Shown here: positions 52,190 to 61,124 of the stretch, in pieces
Numbering within the stretch: position 1 is the stretch's first letter
Layout of the letters: the number at the start of each line of letters is the position of its first letter
DNA from: Sulfitobacter pontiacus
GTDB lineage: Bacteria; Pseudomonadota; Alphaproteobacteria; Rhodobacterales; Rhodobacteraceae
Length of the DNA: 64,000 nucleotides
Assembly (NCBI RefSeq): GCF_040790665.1
Contig: NZ_CP160851.1
Coordinates: 1 to 64,000 of the forward strand
Reading direction: 5' to 3'
Position numbers and translations under genes: made by a program
The notes under the pieces: generated by a model
Databases searched by the model: none
What the model was told of the DNA's origin: nothing
What the model saw: the letters and a program-made list of their open reading frames with translations, nothing else

Positions 52190-55100
52190 CTAGCCGGTGG
52201 TGTCCTTGACCGGATCCTTGCCGGTGAAACGCGCCACCATCGCAAAGAAATACGGCACGAAAAGAACCCCCAGAACAGTTGCGGCAATCGTACCGGCCAG
52301 CACACCGGCCCCAATCGCCGTACGTCCACCGGACCCCGCACCGGTGCTGAGCACCAGCGGCAGGACCCCAAGCGAGAACGCCATAGAGGTCATAATGATC
52401 GGGCGGAACCGTTGCCGCGCGGCGTCGACAGCGGCGTCAAAGATGCTTTCGCCCTCTTGCCGTCTGTCGCGGGCAAACTCGACAATCAGGATCGCGTTTT
52501 TCCCCGTCAGACCCACCACAGTCAGCAGCCCGACCTGAAAGAAAACCCCGTTTTCGAACCCGCCCAGATAGGCGCCGGTCAAGGTTCCCAAAATGCCGAT
52601 TGGCATGGCGAGCATCACGGCAAAGGGGATCGACCAGCTTTCATAAAGCGCCGCCAGCGCCAAGAAGATCGCCGCCAGGGACAGACCGTACAGCAAGGGG
52701 GCCTGGTTGCCGGATTCCTGTTCCTCCAAGGACAACCCGGTCCAGGCGATCTGGAAGCCGGGGGGCAACTGGGTGACCAGACGTTCAAGCTCTGCAATCG
52801 CCTCGCCTGTGCTGACCCCTTCGGCGGGGGAACCCTGGATCTGCATCGCGGGGATACCGTTATAGCGGTTCACCCCCTGCGGCCCGTACGCCCAGCTTCC
52901 TTCGGCAAAGTTAGAGAAGGGCACCAGCCCCCCGCTGTCATTGCGCACGCGCCATTTCTCAAGGTCCGACGGGGTCGCGCGGGCCGCGGCCTCGCCCTGC
53001 ACATAGACCCGTTTGATCCGCCCCTCATCGACAAAGTCGTTCACATAGCGACCCGCCCAGGCGACGGTCAGCAGGTTGCCCACATCCGTGGCACTGACCC
53101 CCATCGCACCGGCGCGGCGCCAGTCGATATCCAGATTGAACTGCGCCGCATCTTCCAACCCGCTGGGGCGGGCAGAGGCGATCAGCGGGCTTTGCGCCGC
53201 CATCCCCAAAAGCTGGTTACGTGCCTCCAGCAGCTGTTCGTGGCTTTGACCGCCGCGGCCTTGCAGGTAGAAATCAAAGCCCGACACGTTGCCAAGCTGG
53301 CTGACCGAGGGCGGCACGATGGGGAAGACCATCGCGTCCTGTATCTGGCTGAAGGCACCAAAGGCCCGCCCCGCCACCGCCTGCACGCTTTGCGCCGCCT
53401 CTGTGCGTTGCTCCCAGTCTTTCAGTCGTACGAAGACCAGACCAAGGTTCTGCCCTTGGCCCGCAAAGCTGAAACCCACCACGCCGAAGACGGATTCAAC
53501 GACGTCGCCCTCGTTTTCCAGATAGTAGTTTTCGACCTGTTTGATCACCTCGAGCGTGCGTTCCGCCGTCGCGCCCGTGGGGGCCTGCACCAGTGTGAAC
53601 AGCGTGCCCTGATCCTCGGCCGGCAGGAAGCCTGCGGGCGTGCGCATGAACAAGAACACCATCGCCGCGATGATTGCCAGATAGACCAGCCCGACCCGCA
53701 GCGGTCGCCGCACGAGCCAGCCCACCGTGCCAGTGTACCCACCAAGTGTCTTGTCAAAACCGCGGTTGAACAGGCCAAAAAATCCGCGCCGCTTCTCGTG
53801 GCTGCCCTGCTTGAGCAGAGACGCACAAAGCGCGGGCGTCAGGGTCAAGGCGACCACCACAGACAGCGTCATCGCCGAGATGATGGTGATCGAGAACTGC
53901 TTATAGATTACCCCCGTCGAGCCGGGGAAAAACGCCATCGGCACAAAGACCGCCGACAAAACCACCGCGATCCCGATCAGAGCGCCGGTGATCTGGTCCA
54001 TCGACTTGCGCGTCGCCTCAAGCGGGCCGATGTGTTCCTGCTCCATGATCCGTTCGACGTTCTCGACGACCACAATCGCGTCATCGACGAGCAGACCAAT
54101 CGCCAGCACCATGCCCAGCATCGTCAGCGTGTTGATCGAAAAGCCAAAGGCCGCGAGCACGCCAAAGGTGCCCAGCAATACGACCGGCACCGCCAGCGTC
54201 GGGATCAAGGTGGCGCGGATGTTCTGCAAGAACAGATACATCACGATGAAGACCAGCACGATCGCCTCGATCAGGGTCTTGATCACCTCTTCGATAGAGA
54301 TTTTCACGAAGGGCGTCGTATCGAAGGGCACGACATAGCTCACGCCTTCGGGGAAGAACGCCGACAGTTCCTCGATCCGCTGTTCGACGGCGGCGGCTGT
54401 ATCCAGCGCGTTGGCGCCGGGGGCAAGGCTGACCGCCATGCCGGTCGCCGCATTGCGATTATACCGCGAGATCGTGGCATAGCTTTCCGACCCGATCTCT
54501 ACCCGCGCGACATCATTCAGCAGCACCAGCCCGCCGTCGGTTTCCGCGCGCAGCACGATCTGGCGGAAATCCTCTGGGCTTGTCAGCAGAGATTGCGCGG
54601 TGATCGTGGCGTTCAGCGCCTGCCCTTCGACGGCAGGACGGCTGCCAAAGGATCCCGCCGAAATCTGGGCGTTCTCGGCCGAAACCGCTGCCACGATGTC
54701 GGACGGGGTCAATTCAAACGCGGCGAGCTTCACCGGATCAAGCCAGATGCGCATCGCGTATTGCGCCCCGAACACTTGTACGCTGCCCACGCCTTCGACG
54801 CGGCTAATCTCGTTCACCAGATTGGATTGCATGTAATCGCCAAGGTCGGTGGCGTCATACTTCCCGTTCTCGCCAATCAGCCCGATCACCATCAAGAAGC
54901 CGGCAGAGGATTTTTGCACCGTGATCCCCTGCCGCTGCACCGGTTCCGGCAACAACGACGAGGCTTGCGACAGTTTGTTCTGCACCTGCACCTGCGCGAT
55001 ATCGACATCTGTGCCGGTCTCGAAGGTCAGCGTAATGCTCGCCCCGCCTTCGCTGGTGGACGACGACGAAATATAGCGCAGCCCGTCCAGACCGGTCATC

Positions 55101-55303
55101 TGCTGTTCAATCACCTGCGTCACCGTATTGGCCACCGTCTGCGCCGAGGCGCCGGGATAGGACGCGCGCACAGCCACCGAGGGCGGCGCGATCTGCGGGT
55201 ATTGCGCCACGGGTAGGTTGAGGATCGACAAGACGCCGATACCCATGATGAAAATCGAAATCACCCACGCAAAGATGGGGCGGTCAATAAAGAAACGGGC
55301 CAT
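52190..55303 (-). CDS. RND multidrug efflux pump (HAE1/AcrB-like)
   Basis: A 1037-residue inner-membrane transporter with 12 transmembrane segments. The N-terminus is the typical MARFFIDRPIFAWVISI, then LPVAQYPQIAPPSV, GLLVDDAIVVVENVERIM (with the proton-relay Asp pair) and FFPGSTGVIYKQFSITIISAM. The length matches AcrB/MexB. It lies 21 bases after its membrane-fusion partner. No outer-membrane channel gene is adjacent, so a shared TolC-type channel is needed. Confidence 0.95.
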   Translation of the reverse strand: MARFFIDRPIFAWVISIFIMGIGVLSILNLPVAQYPQIAPPSVAVRASYPGASAQTVANTVTQVIEQQMTGLDGLRYISSSSTSEGGASITLTFETGTDVDIAQVQVQNKLSQASSLLPEPVQRQGITVQKSSAGFLMVIGLIGENGKYDATDLGDYMQSNLVNEISRVEGVGSVQVFGAQYAMRIWLDPVKLAAFELTPSDIVAAVSAENAQISAGSFGSRPAVEGQALNATITAQSLLTSPEDFRQIVLRAETDGGLVLLNDVARVEIGSESYATISRYNRNAATGMAVSLAPGANALDTAAAVEQRIEELSAFFPEGVSYVVPFDTTPFVKISIEEVIKTLIEAIVLVFIVMYLFLQNIRATLIPTLAVPVVLLGTFGVLAAFGFSINTLTMLGMVLAIGLLVDDAIVVVENVERIMEQEHIGPLEATRKSMDQITGALIGIAVVLSAVFVPMAFFPGSTGVIYKQFSITIISAMTLSVVVALTLTPALCASLLKQGSHEKRRGFFGLFNRGFDKTLGGYTGTVGWLVRRPLRVGLVYLAIIAAMVFLFMRTPAGFLPAEDQGTLFTLVQAPTGATAERTLEVIKQVENYYLENEGDVVESVFGVVGFSFAGQGQNLGLVFVRLKDWEQRTEAAQSVQAVAGRAFGAFSQIQDAMVFPIVPPSVSQLGNVSGFDFYLQGRGGQSHEQLLEARNQLLGMAAQSPLIASARPSGLEDAAQFNLDIDWRRAGAMGVSATDVGNLLTVAWAGRYVNDFVDEGRIKRVYVQGEAAARATPSDLEKWRVRNDSGGLVPFSNFAEGSWAYGPQGVNRYNGIPAMQIQGSPAEGVSTGEAIAELERLVTQLPPGFQIAWTGLSLEEQESGNQAPLLYGLSLAAIFLALAALYESWSIPFAVMLAMPIGILGTLTGAYLGGFENGVFFQVGLLTVVGLTGKNAILIVEFARDRRQEGESIFDAAVDAARQRFRPIIMTSMAFSLGVLPLVLSTGAGSGGRTAIGAGVLAGTIAATVLGVLFVPYFFAMVARFTGKDPVKDTTG

Positions 55304-55324
55304 GCAAAACGCTCCGGCTTTTGG

Positions 55325-56491
55325 TTATTCGGCAGGTGCCGGTGCGGCGTCCTCGGACTTGGCGGCTGGGGCGGCTTGCTCTTGCGGGGTGACAGGGGCA
55401 CCGGGCGCGGCCTTTTGCAGACCCATCACGATCACACGGTCGCCCGCCGATAGTCCCTCGCTCACGATCCAGTCCGATCCGCGGTCCTGCAGCACGGTCA
55501 ACTGGCGCTGTTCGACGACGTTGTCGCCGTTCACCACCAACGCCAGCGGCTGCCCGCGACGGTCGCGGCTTACGGCTTCTTGCGGGACAAGGAAGGCACC
55601 TTTCGCGATCCCCGTGGGCATTTCAACGCGCACATACATGCCTGGCAGCAGCAGACGGTCGGGGTTGTCAAAGGCCATCCGCAGCACGACGACACCGGTT
55701 TGCTGGTCCACATCCGGTTCGGCGGCGGTCAGCGTACCGGTCTGGTCATAGATACTGCCATCGGCCAGCGTCAGCTTGACCTCACGCGGGGTATCGCCAA
55801 GGCGCTTTTCTGCATTGCCGCGCCGCCAATCCAGCAGCTCGGCCGCTGATTGCGTGACATCGACATAGACCGGATCAATGTTGCGGATCACGGCCAGCGG
55901 GCTGGCCTGACTGTTGGTCACCAAGGCACCGGGGCTGGTTAGGGATCGCCCGATCTCGCCTGATAGACGGGCGCGGACCTGCGTGTGATCCAGCTCGATC
56001 TGGGCCGATTGCAGCCCCGCCTGCGCCGCCTGAAGCGAAGCCGCCGCGCTGTCGCGTGCCGCTACCGCCGCGTCCAGCGCCTGATCGCTGGCAACATTGC
56101 GCGAGGACAGTTCCTCGAGCCGGTTGGCTTCACGCTCGGCAGAGCTGGCTTGCGCCTGTGCCTGCGCGACCGATGCCTGCGCCTGCGCGACAGCGGCCTC
56201 GTAAACGATGGGATCAATTTTAAACAGCACATCGCCTTCCGCCACGGGCTCACCCTCGGCGAACAGACGCTCTGTGATGATGCCGGCTACCTGCGGGCGC
56301 ACCTCTGCCTCGGCAGAGGCGACAACGCGTCCGGGCAAGGTCGTGGCAAGCTGCACATCCTGCGGCTGCATCGTCATGACGGTGACGGCAGCGGGCGGGC
56401 GTTCGCCCTGCTGCGCCGTTGCGGGGACAGACACCACACAAATAGCCGTTGCAAGGGCGGCGCAGCGCAGCCCGGAGATCAAGGAGTACAT
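55325..56491 (-). CDS. RND efflux periplasmic adaptor (membrane-fusion protein)
   Basis: A 388-residue AcrA/MexA-like adaptor. A signal peptide covers residues 1-25 (ending VPATAQ). A lipoyl half-motif GRVVASAEAEVRPQVAGIITERLFAEGEPV is followed by a helical hairpin rich in Ala and Gln, and beta-barrel sequence. The C-terminal tail is Ala/Pro/Glu-rich. I start at ATG 56491; the open frame continues to 56935 but lies over the MFS gene and has no sense. Confidence 0.93.
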   Translation of the reverse strand: MYSLISGLRCAALATAICVVSVPATAQQGERPPAAVTVMTMQPQDVQLATTLPGRVVASAEAEVRPQVAGIITERLFAEGEPVAEGDVLFKIDPIVYEAAVAQAQASVAQAQAQASSAEREANRLEELSSRNVASDQALDAAVAARDSAAASLQAAQAGLQSAQIELDHTQVRARLSGEIGRSLTSPGALVTNSQASPLAVIRNIDPVYVDVTQSAAELLDWRRGNAEKRLGDTPREVKLTLADGSIYDQTGTLTAAEPDVDQQTGVVVLRMAFDNPDRLLLPGMYVRVEMPTGIAKGAFLVPQEAVSRDRRGQPLALVVNGDNVVEQRQLTVLQDRGSDWIVSEGLSAGDRVIVMGLQKAAPGAPVTPQEQAAPAAKSEDAAPAPAE

Positions 56492-56565
56492 TCTGACGAT
56501 CCTGTCTTTTAGTTCAAATCGAAAGCACCACCGCGGGGTGCTGTGGATGGGGCGGACAAATTGCC

Positions 56566-57834
56566 CTATTTTTCCGGTGCCGACACGGGCGACGGCGCCG
56601 TCACCTTGGGCCCGCAGGTGGCACGGGTTTCTGCCGGTGCAGCGGCTGCGGGCCGAGGCTGGATCTTGCGATAAACCAGAAACGACACGCAAGCTACCGC
56701 GCCCATCATCGGGATCAAGGTCGCCATAGCCAAAAGCGCATTGCCCATCAAGGCACCAAGCGACCCGACCAGCAAACCGGACCCCATCTGGATAAAGCCC
56801 AGCATCGACGCCGCCGCCCCCGCAGCCCGCCCAAAGGGGGCAAGTGCCGCGGTGGACATGGCAGGCATCACAAAGGCAATCCCGAAAGAATAGGTCGCGA
56901 CCGGCACCATCACATGCAGAAAGCTCGGCGGCCAAAGCAGCAGGGTTAACGTCCCCAGACTGCCCAAGGCCACAAACACCAGCCCCGGCCCGACCAGCCG
57001 CTCTGCCGAAAACCGGCCCATCAGCTGGCGCACCAACAAGGACGCGGTAAAGAAGCTGCCCGATTGCGCCAACATCGACGCCCCGAATTGCGCAGGCGTC
57101 AGCCCGACCTCGTCCATCAGGATAAACGGCAGGAATGTCGCCTGCGCATAGAGCGCGCCAAGGGCACCACCCATCACCAAAGCGGCGGATAGGAACTGCG
57201 GATTGCTGAGCAAAGCCTTGTAGGTCCGGCCAAGCGCCTTGAAATTCAGGCGCGAGGGCTCTGCGGTCACGGTTTCTTTCATGGAAAAAAGCGCGACCCA
57301 GATCACGAGGAAACCGATCACGGTCATCAGCAAGAAAATCGACTGCCAGCCAAACACCGGCAGCATCAGCCCCCCGATGGTCGGGGCCAGCGCCGGACCA
57401 AGGGCTAGAATAATCCCGATCAGGTTCATGATCCGCGACGACCGGTCATCGGTGAACAGATCCCGCACCAATGCCCGCGAGATCGCGATCCCCGCGGAGG
57501 CCCCGATGCCTTGCAGGAAACGCGCGCCCATCAGAACCTCTACCGTGGGCGACAGGGTCGCAGCGACACTGGCCACGCAATAAAGCGCCATGAAGGCAAT
57601 CGTGATCGGGCGCCGTCCAAGTGCATCCGACAGCGGCCCCGCGATCAGCTGCGCACAGGCGAAGCCCCCGAAATAAAGCGTCAGCGTCAGCTTGATTGCG
57701 GATTCCGTGGTGTCAAAGACGCGCACCAGCTCTGTCATCGCGGGCGTATACAAGGCCATCGACACAGGTCCGATGGCCACCAGAAGCGCGCCGATCAGAC
57801 TGACCCGCCGTTCTGACATAATGGGCGTTGTCAT
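56566..57834 (-). CDS. Bcr/CflA-family multidrug MFS exporter
   Basis: A 422-residue 12-segment exporter with GPLSDALGRRPITIAFMAL as loop signature and a LYTPAMTELVRVF start like Bcr/CflA. The ATG at 57834 overlaps the MarR stop by ATGA. It lies between the regulator and the RND system, so the four genes may be one efflux operon; a 74-base gap separates it from the adaptor gene. It is not a near copy of the exporter at 2544. Confidence 0.92.
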   Translation of the reverse strand: MTTPIMSERRVSLIGALLVAIGPVSMALYTPAMTELVRVFDTTESAIKLTLTLYFGGFACAQLIAGPLSDALGRRPITIAFMALYCVASVAATLSPTVEVLMGARFLQGIGASAGIAISRALVRDLFTDDRSSRIMNLIGIILALGPALAPTIGGLMLPVFGWQSIFLLMTVIGFLVIWVALFSMKETVTAEPSRLNFKALGRTYKALLSNPQFLSAALVMGGALGALYAQATFLPFILMDEVGLTPAQFGASMLAQSGSFFTASLLVRQLMGRFSAERLVGPGLVFVALGSLGTLTLLLWPPSFLHVMVPVATYSFGIAFVMPAMSTAALAPFGRAAGAAASMLGFIQMGSGLLVGSLGALMGNALLAMATLIPMMGAVACVSFLVYRKIQPRPAAAAPAETRATCGPKVTAPSPVSAPEK

Positions 57835-58304
57835 TCGGCGGCCTCGGATTTGCACGTCGCCCCGCGGGAGGCCGACAGGTTCTGTCGCAGGGTCAGGGCC
57901 GTGGCGCGGAAGGTCTGCCACTGCTCTGGCGTCAATCCTTCCGAAATGATCGTCTCTACCCGTGCACCGGCCTGTGCGATCTGCGACAGGATGTCATTGG
58001 CTCGCGGGGTCAGGGACGCGATCTTGGCGCGGCGGTCATTCGGGTCTGCGGTACGGGCAATCAGCTCTGCCGCTTCCAGACGGTCCAGAAACCCCGTGAG
58101 GCTCATCGGCGTCATGCCAAGACTTTCAGCCAGCCGATGCTGGCGCGTCGCCCCGCAGCGCGCCATATGCGCCAGCACCCGTGCCTCTGCCGCCGTCACA
58201 GGAAGCTCGGCGGCTTCGATCTCACGCTCGAACACGCCACGGCTGAGCCTGCCGATGTCACTGATAAGGAAACCAAAGCTGTCGGGGTTGATCTTGGTAC
58301 GCAT
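57831..58304 (-). CDS. MarR-family transcriptional regulator
   Basis: A 157-residue winged-helix regulator with VTAAEARVLAHMARCGATRQHRLAESLGMTPMSLTGFLDRLEAAELIAR and the wing DPNDRRAKIASLTPRA. It heads the efflux block and is coupled to the MFS gene. It probably represses its own promoter through the repeat at 58319-58337. Confidence 0.92.
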   Translation of the reverse strand: MRTKINPDSFGFLISDIGRLSRGVFEREIEAAELPVTAAEARVLAHMARCGATRQHRLAESLGMTPMSLTGFLDRLEAAELIARTADPNDRRAKIASLTPRANDILSQIAQAGARVETIISEGLTPEQWQTFRATALTLRQNLSASRGATCKSEAAE

Positions 58305-58318
58305 GTCTTGTCCGCTTT

Positions 58319-58339
58319 TAATATGTTTACCTTATTATA
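58319..58339 (-). promoter_or_regulatory. -10 box and inverted repeat upstream of the MarR efflux operon
   Basis: On the minus strand TATAAT lies at 58334-58339, about 30 bases ahead of the MarR ATG; a weak TTCAAG -35 lies 16 bases before it. TAATA (58319-58323) and TATTA (58333-58337) form an inverted repeat across 9 bases that overlaps the -10 box, a good place for MarR autorepression. Confidence 0.5.
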
Positions 58340-58417
58340 TAGCGCACTGATACATCTTGAACCAAGTGTCAATTCGACCCTGCCCCAAAAAAACGTGAGG
58401 TTACCACGGTAAAGCTG

Positions 58418-59434
58418 TCAAATGCAGCGAAGCTCGAACCGGGATCGGTAGCGCACGGGCTTTTCCGGCAGCAGCAAACAATCGGGATACTCGGGGTGGT
58501 GCGGGGTATCGGGCCAGAACTGCGGCTCGATCGCGAGCCCTGCGTGTGGCCCATAGCTGCCCCCGTCGACGCCCAGATCCGCACCTGTATCAATATGCGC
58601 GCCGTTATAGAGCTGCACCCCAGGTTGATCTGTCAACACATCCAACTGCAGCCGTTGAGTGCTTAACCGGCAGGCAAGCACCATCTGGTCCCCGCCTTGG
58701 GAAAGGCAAAAGTTGTGATCCAGCACCGGCCCGATTGCGCGCGCCTGGCGATAGTCGAATTCACCGCCGGCCACTTGAACGGGCGCGCCTAACGGGAGTT
58801 GTGCGTCATCCACAGGAAGGTAGCTTGTCGCGGGCACCATCAGGCGGTGATCCGACAGATCCGCCGATCCTGATAGGTTCCAATAGCCATGAAAGGCGGG
58901 ATTGAAATAGGTCGGTTGATCCGCCGCGCCGGTCATCTCGATCTCTAGATGTCCCGCATTATCAATCGTGTATGTAACTGACGCGTTAATATTTCCGGGA
59001 ATCCCGCCCAACCCGTCGGGGTGGTGCAGCTCAAGCCGGCAGCCCGTGGGGGTGACATTAGTAAAGCGCCAGTTCCGGCCGGAATACCCCGCGACGCCGC
59101 TGTGCAGCGTGGTCCGCCCTGCTTCGTTTTGATCAAGCTGATGCCGGATGCCCCCAATCTCCATCTCTGCACCCGCGATGCGATTGGCGACCGGGCCGAC
59201 CACCGCGCCAAAGTACTGCATGCTGCCAAGGTAGGCAGCCACGTCGCGCCCGCCCAGTAGCAGCGAATGCGATTCCCCCATGACGCGAAGCTCTTGAATC
59301 GTTGCCCCCCAAGACAAAACGGAAATCGACGTACCGCCGTTGCTGATCTGATGCCGGACGATCTTTTCACCCTCTGGCGTTGTGCCGAAAATCGTTGAAT
59401 CGGCTTTATTTTTCTTGCTCTGCGCCGGCGTCAT
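58418..59434 (-). CDS. galM: Aldose 1-epimerase (galactose mutarotase)
   Basis: A 338-residue mutarotase. Family blocks are ANRIAGAEM, TLHSGVAGYSGRNW, FNPAFHGYWNLSG (His of the active site) and GLAIEPQFWPDTPHHPEYP (with the catalytic Glu). AAGGGA precedes the ATG. It interconverts alpha and beta sugar anomers. It stands alone; no sugar pathway genes are adjacent. Confidence 0.9.
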   Translation of the reverse strand: MTPAQSKKNKADSTIFGTTPEGEKIVRHQISNGGTSISVLSWGATIQELRVMGESHSLLLGGRDVAAYLGSMQYFGAVVGPVANRIAGAEMEIGGIRHQLDQNEAGRTTLHSGVAGYSGRNWRFTNVTPTGCRLELHHPDGLGGIPGNINASVTYTIDNAGHLEIEMTGAADQPTYFNPAFHGYWNLSGSADLSDHRLMVPATSYLPVDDAQLPLGAPVQVAGGEFDYRQARAIGPVLDHNFCLSQGGDQMVLACRLSTQRLQLDVLTDQPGVQLYNGAHIDTGADLGVDGGSYGPHAGLAIEPQFWPDTPHHPEYPDCLLLPEKPVRYRSRFELRCI

Positions 59435-59600
59435 CGAATGGTCCCTTTCGTCTATTCAACTGCTCAAACGAACATCTAATTAGCCTAAATGCCTAAGTAT
59501 TTAACCGAGATCGCCCCAATTATGACAAGTTTCGCCATCAGATAGAAAGCAACAGAAACAGCCATACCGAGCTGTTACGGACAAGTAGTAAGGCAAACAA

Positions 59601-60584
59601 ATGAAAATTCTTGCGGTAGATGACGACCCAATCATCCTAGAGCTTTTGTCGCATTTCATTGAAGGCATGACAGACCATACACTGGTCACTGCCGAATGCG
59701 CTGCCGATGCACTTGAGGCGATCAAGGACAACGCCCGCGCCCCGTTCGACAGCTTCCTTCTGGATATTCAGATGCCGGTCACCGACGGTATCCAGCTGGC
59801 CAGCCAGATCCGTGCGATGAAGCAATATATGGATGCGCCGATCCTGATGCTGACCGCGATGTCCGAAAAATCCTATATCGACGCCGCCTTCTCTGCCGGT
59901 GCGACCGACTATGTGACCAAGCCGTTCGAAATGACCGAGCTTAAGGCGCGGCTGTCGCTGGTTGAACGCGCGGTTGAAGGGTTGGCGACCCGCACGAGCA
60001 AAGTGTTCGCGGCCAAGGCGGTTACCCATCACGACGGTCGGCCCGAACGCGCCGTGCAATTGCACGAGCCGATGGCGATCCATGATGTGAACAACCTGAT
60101 CGAGTTCATGGCGCTTGAGAACTATGTGCAGCAATTGTCGCGCAGCGACCTGTTCGGGTCGATCTGTTTTGCCTTCAACATCCGCGATGTCGAAATCTTC
60201 CACGAAAACATGTCGAACTTTGAATTCTGCAGCATGCTCAGCGATGTCGGAGAGATCATTTCGGATACGCTGGAAGGCTGCCAGTTCCTCATGTCTTACG
60301 CAGGCGGCGGCACGTTTGTGTGCATCACAGAAAGCGGCTGGCGCCCTGATCCCAAGCTTTTGGCGAATAATATCAACATTTCGCTGGCAAAAACCGAATT
60401 GTTCGATAACCGTGGTCAACACATCAACCCGCGTATTTGCGCCGGCAAGGCGGTGCGGTTGATGTGGAAGACAAATTCCTCGGTCATGGATGCGCTGTCA
60501 GAGGCGCATGCCTCTGCCGAAGAAGCGACAGCCAACTACCAGAAGGTCCAGAACGACTTCTGGAATGTGGGGAGAACAGCGTGA
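59601..60584 (+). CDS. Response regulator with degenerate GGDEF-like C-terminal domain
   Basis: A 327-residue protein. Residues 1-125 are a receiver domain with the acidic pocket DDD (7-9), phospho-acceptor Asp55 (LLDIQMP) and Lys107 (TKPFE). Residues about 165-320 resemble a GGDEF fold in order of elements, but the active-site loop reads YAGGGTFVCI (about 233-242), so diguanylate cyclase activity is improbable. It may bind a partner or ligand. The stop overlaps the Hpt gene start. The GGDEF relation is inferred by eye. Confidence 0.82.
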   Translation: MKILAVDDDPIILELLSHFIEGMTDHTLVTAECAADALEAIKDNARAPFDSFLLDIQMPVTDGIQLASQIRAMKQYMDAPILMLTAMSEKSYIDAAFSAGATDYVTKPFEMTELKARLSLVERAVEGLATRTSKVFAAKAVTHHDGRPERAVQLHEPMAIHDVNNLIEFMALENYVQQLSRSDLFGSICFAFNIRDVEIFHENMSNFEFCSMLSDVGEIISDTLEGCQFLMSYAGGGTFVCITESGWRPDPKLLANNINISLAKTELFDNRGQHINPRICAGKAVRLMWKTNSSVMDALSEAHASAEEATANYQKVQNDFWNVGRTA

Positions 60585-60955
60585 TGCACAAGAAGCTGGA
60601 GTTACCGGGGATCGAGCGTATTCGCGCGCGGTTCCTCGATATGCTAGAGCAGCGCCAGCGTGCGCTGGCCGAGCACGCGCTTGCCGCCTGGGAAGGCAGC
60701 ACGCTGCAAGAGATCAACGATAACCTCGCCGAAGCGCGTACCATTCTGCACCAGATCGCAGGCACGGCCGGTTCTTTGGGGTTCGACGATCTGGGCACCG
60801 TGGCGCGCGACAACGAGCTGGCGATTGACGCGCATCTGGATGGCCCCAAGGGCAAGATCGCCAACTGCCCGACCGAGATTATCTTTGGTCTGGATGACTT
60901 CCTGAAATCCTCCGAAGCGTTGATTGCCGAACAATCCGCGTTGGAATCCGCCTAA
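60584..60955 (+). CDS. Hpt-domain phosphotransfer protein
   Basis: A 123-residue helical protein with the phosphotransfer motif ILHQIAGTAGSLGFDDL; His56 is the expected phosphorylation site. The ATG shares its A with the TGA of the response-regulator gene, so the pair is translationally coupled. It probably passes phosphate to or from that regulator; no histidine kinase is in the window. Confidence 0.85.
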   Translation: MHKKLELPGIERIRARFLDMLEQRQRALAEHALAAWEGSTLQEINDNLAEARTILHQIAGTAGSLGFDDLGTVARDNELAIDAHLDGPKGKIANCPTEIIFGLDDFLKSSEALIAEQSALESA

Positions 60956-61124
60956 ACGGTCCTTTGCGCTTCCGGCCCCCACGAGCCATCTGCCGTTGCA
61001 GCGCCTCGCGCTCCGGCGATCCGGGATGTGCCCCGCTTTCCCAGACATCCCATTGATTTCCGCACCATGATGTAGGACGTTCGTCGCGCAACGAAATGCC
61101 CCTAGTCGAAAGCGGAACTGCACC

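Noticed and set aside
52412..55216. 934-codon open frame on the plus strand
   Set aside because: Antisense shadow of the RND pump gene, with repetitive Arg/His/Asp-rich translation.
56492..56935. N-terminal extension of the adaptor protein
   Set aside because: The extension is in another frame of the MFS gene and the true signal peptide begins at 56491.
57746..57751. A further GTATAC
   Set aside because: It is inside the MFS coding region and lacks the TTGTT/AAT flanks of the two promoter sites.
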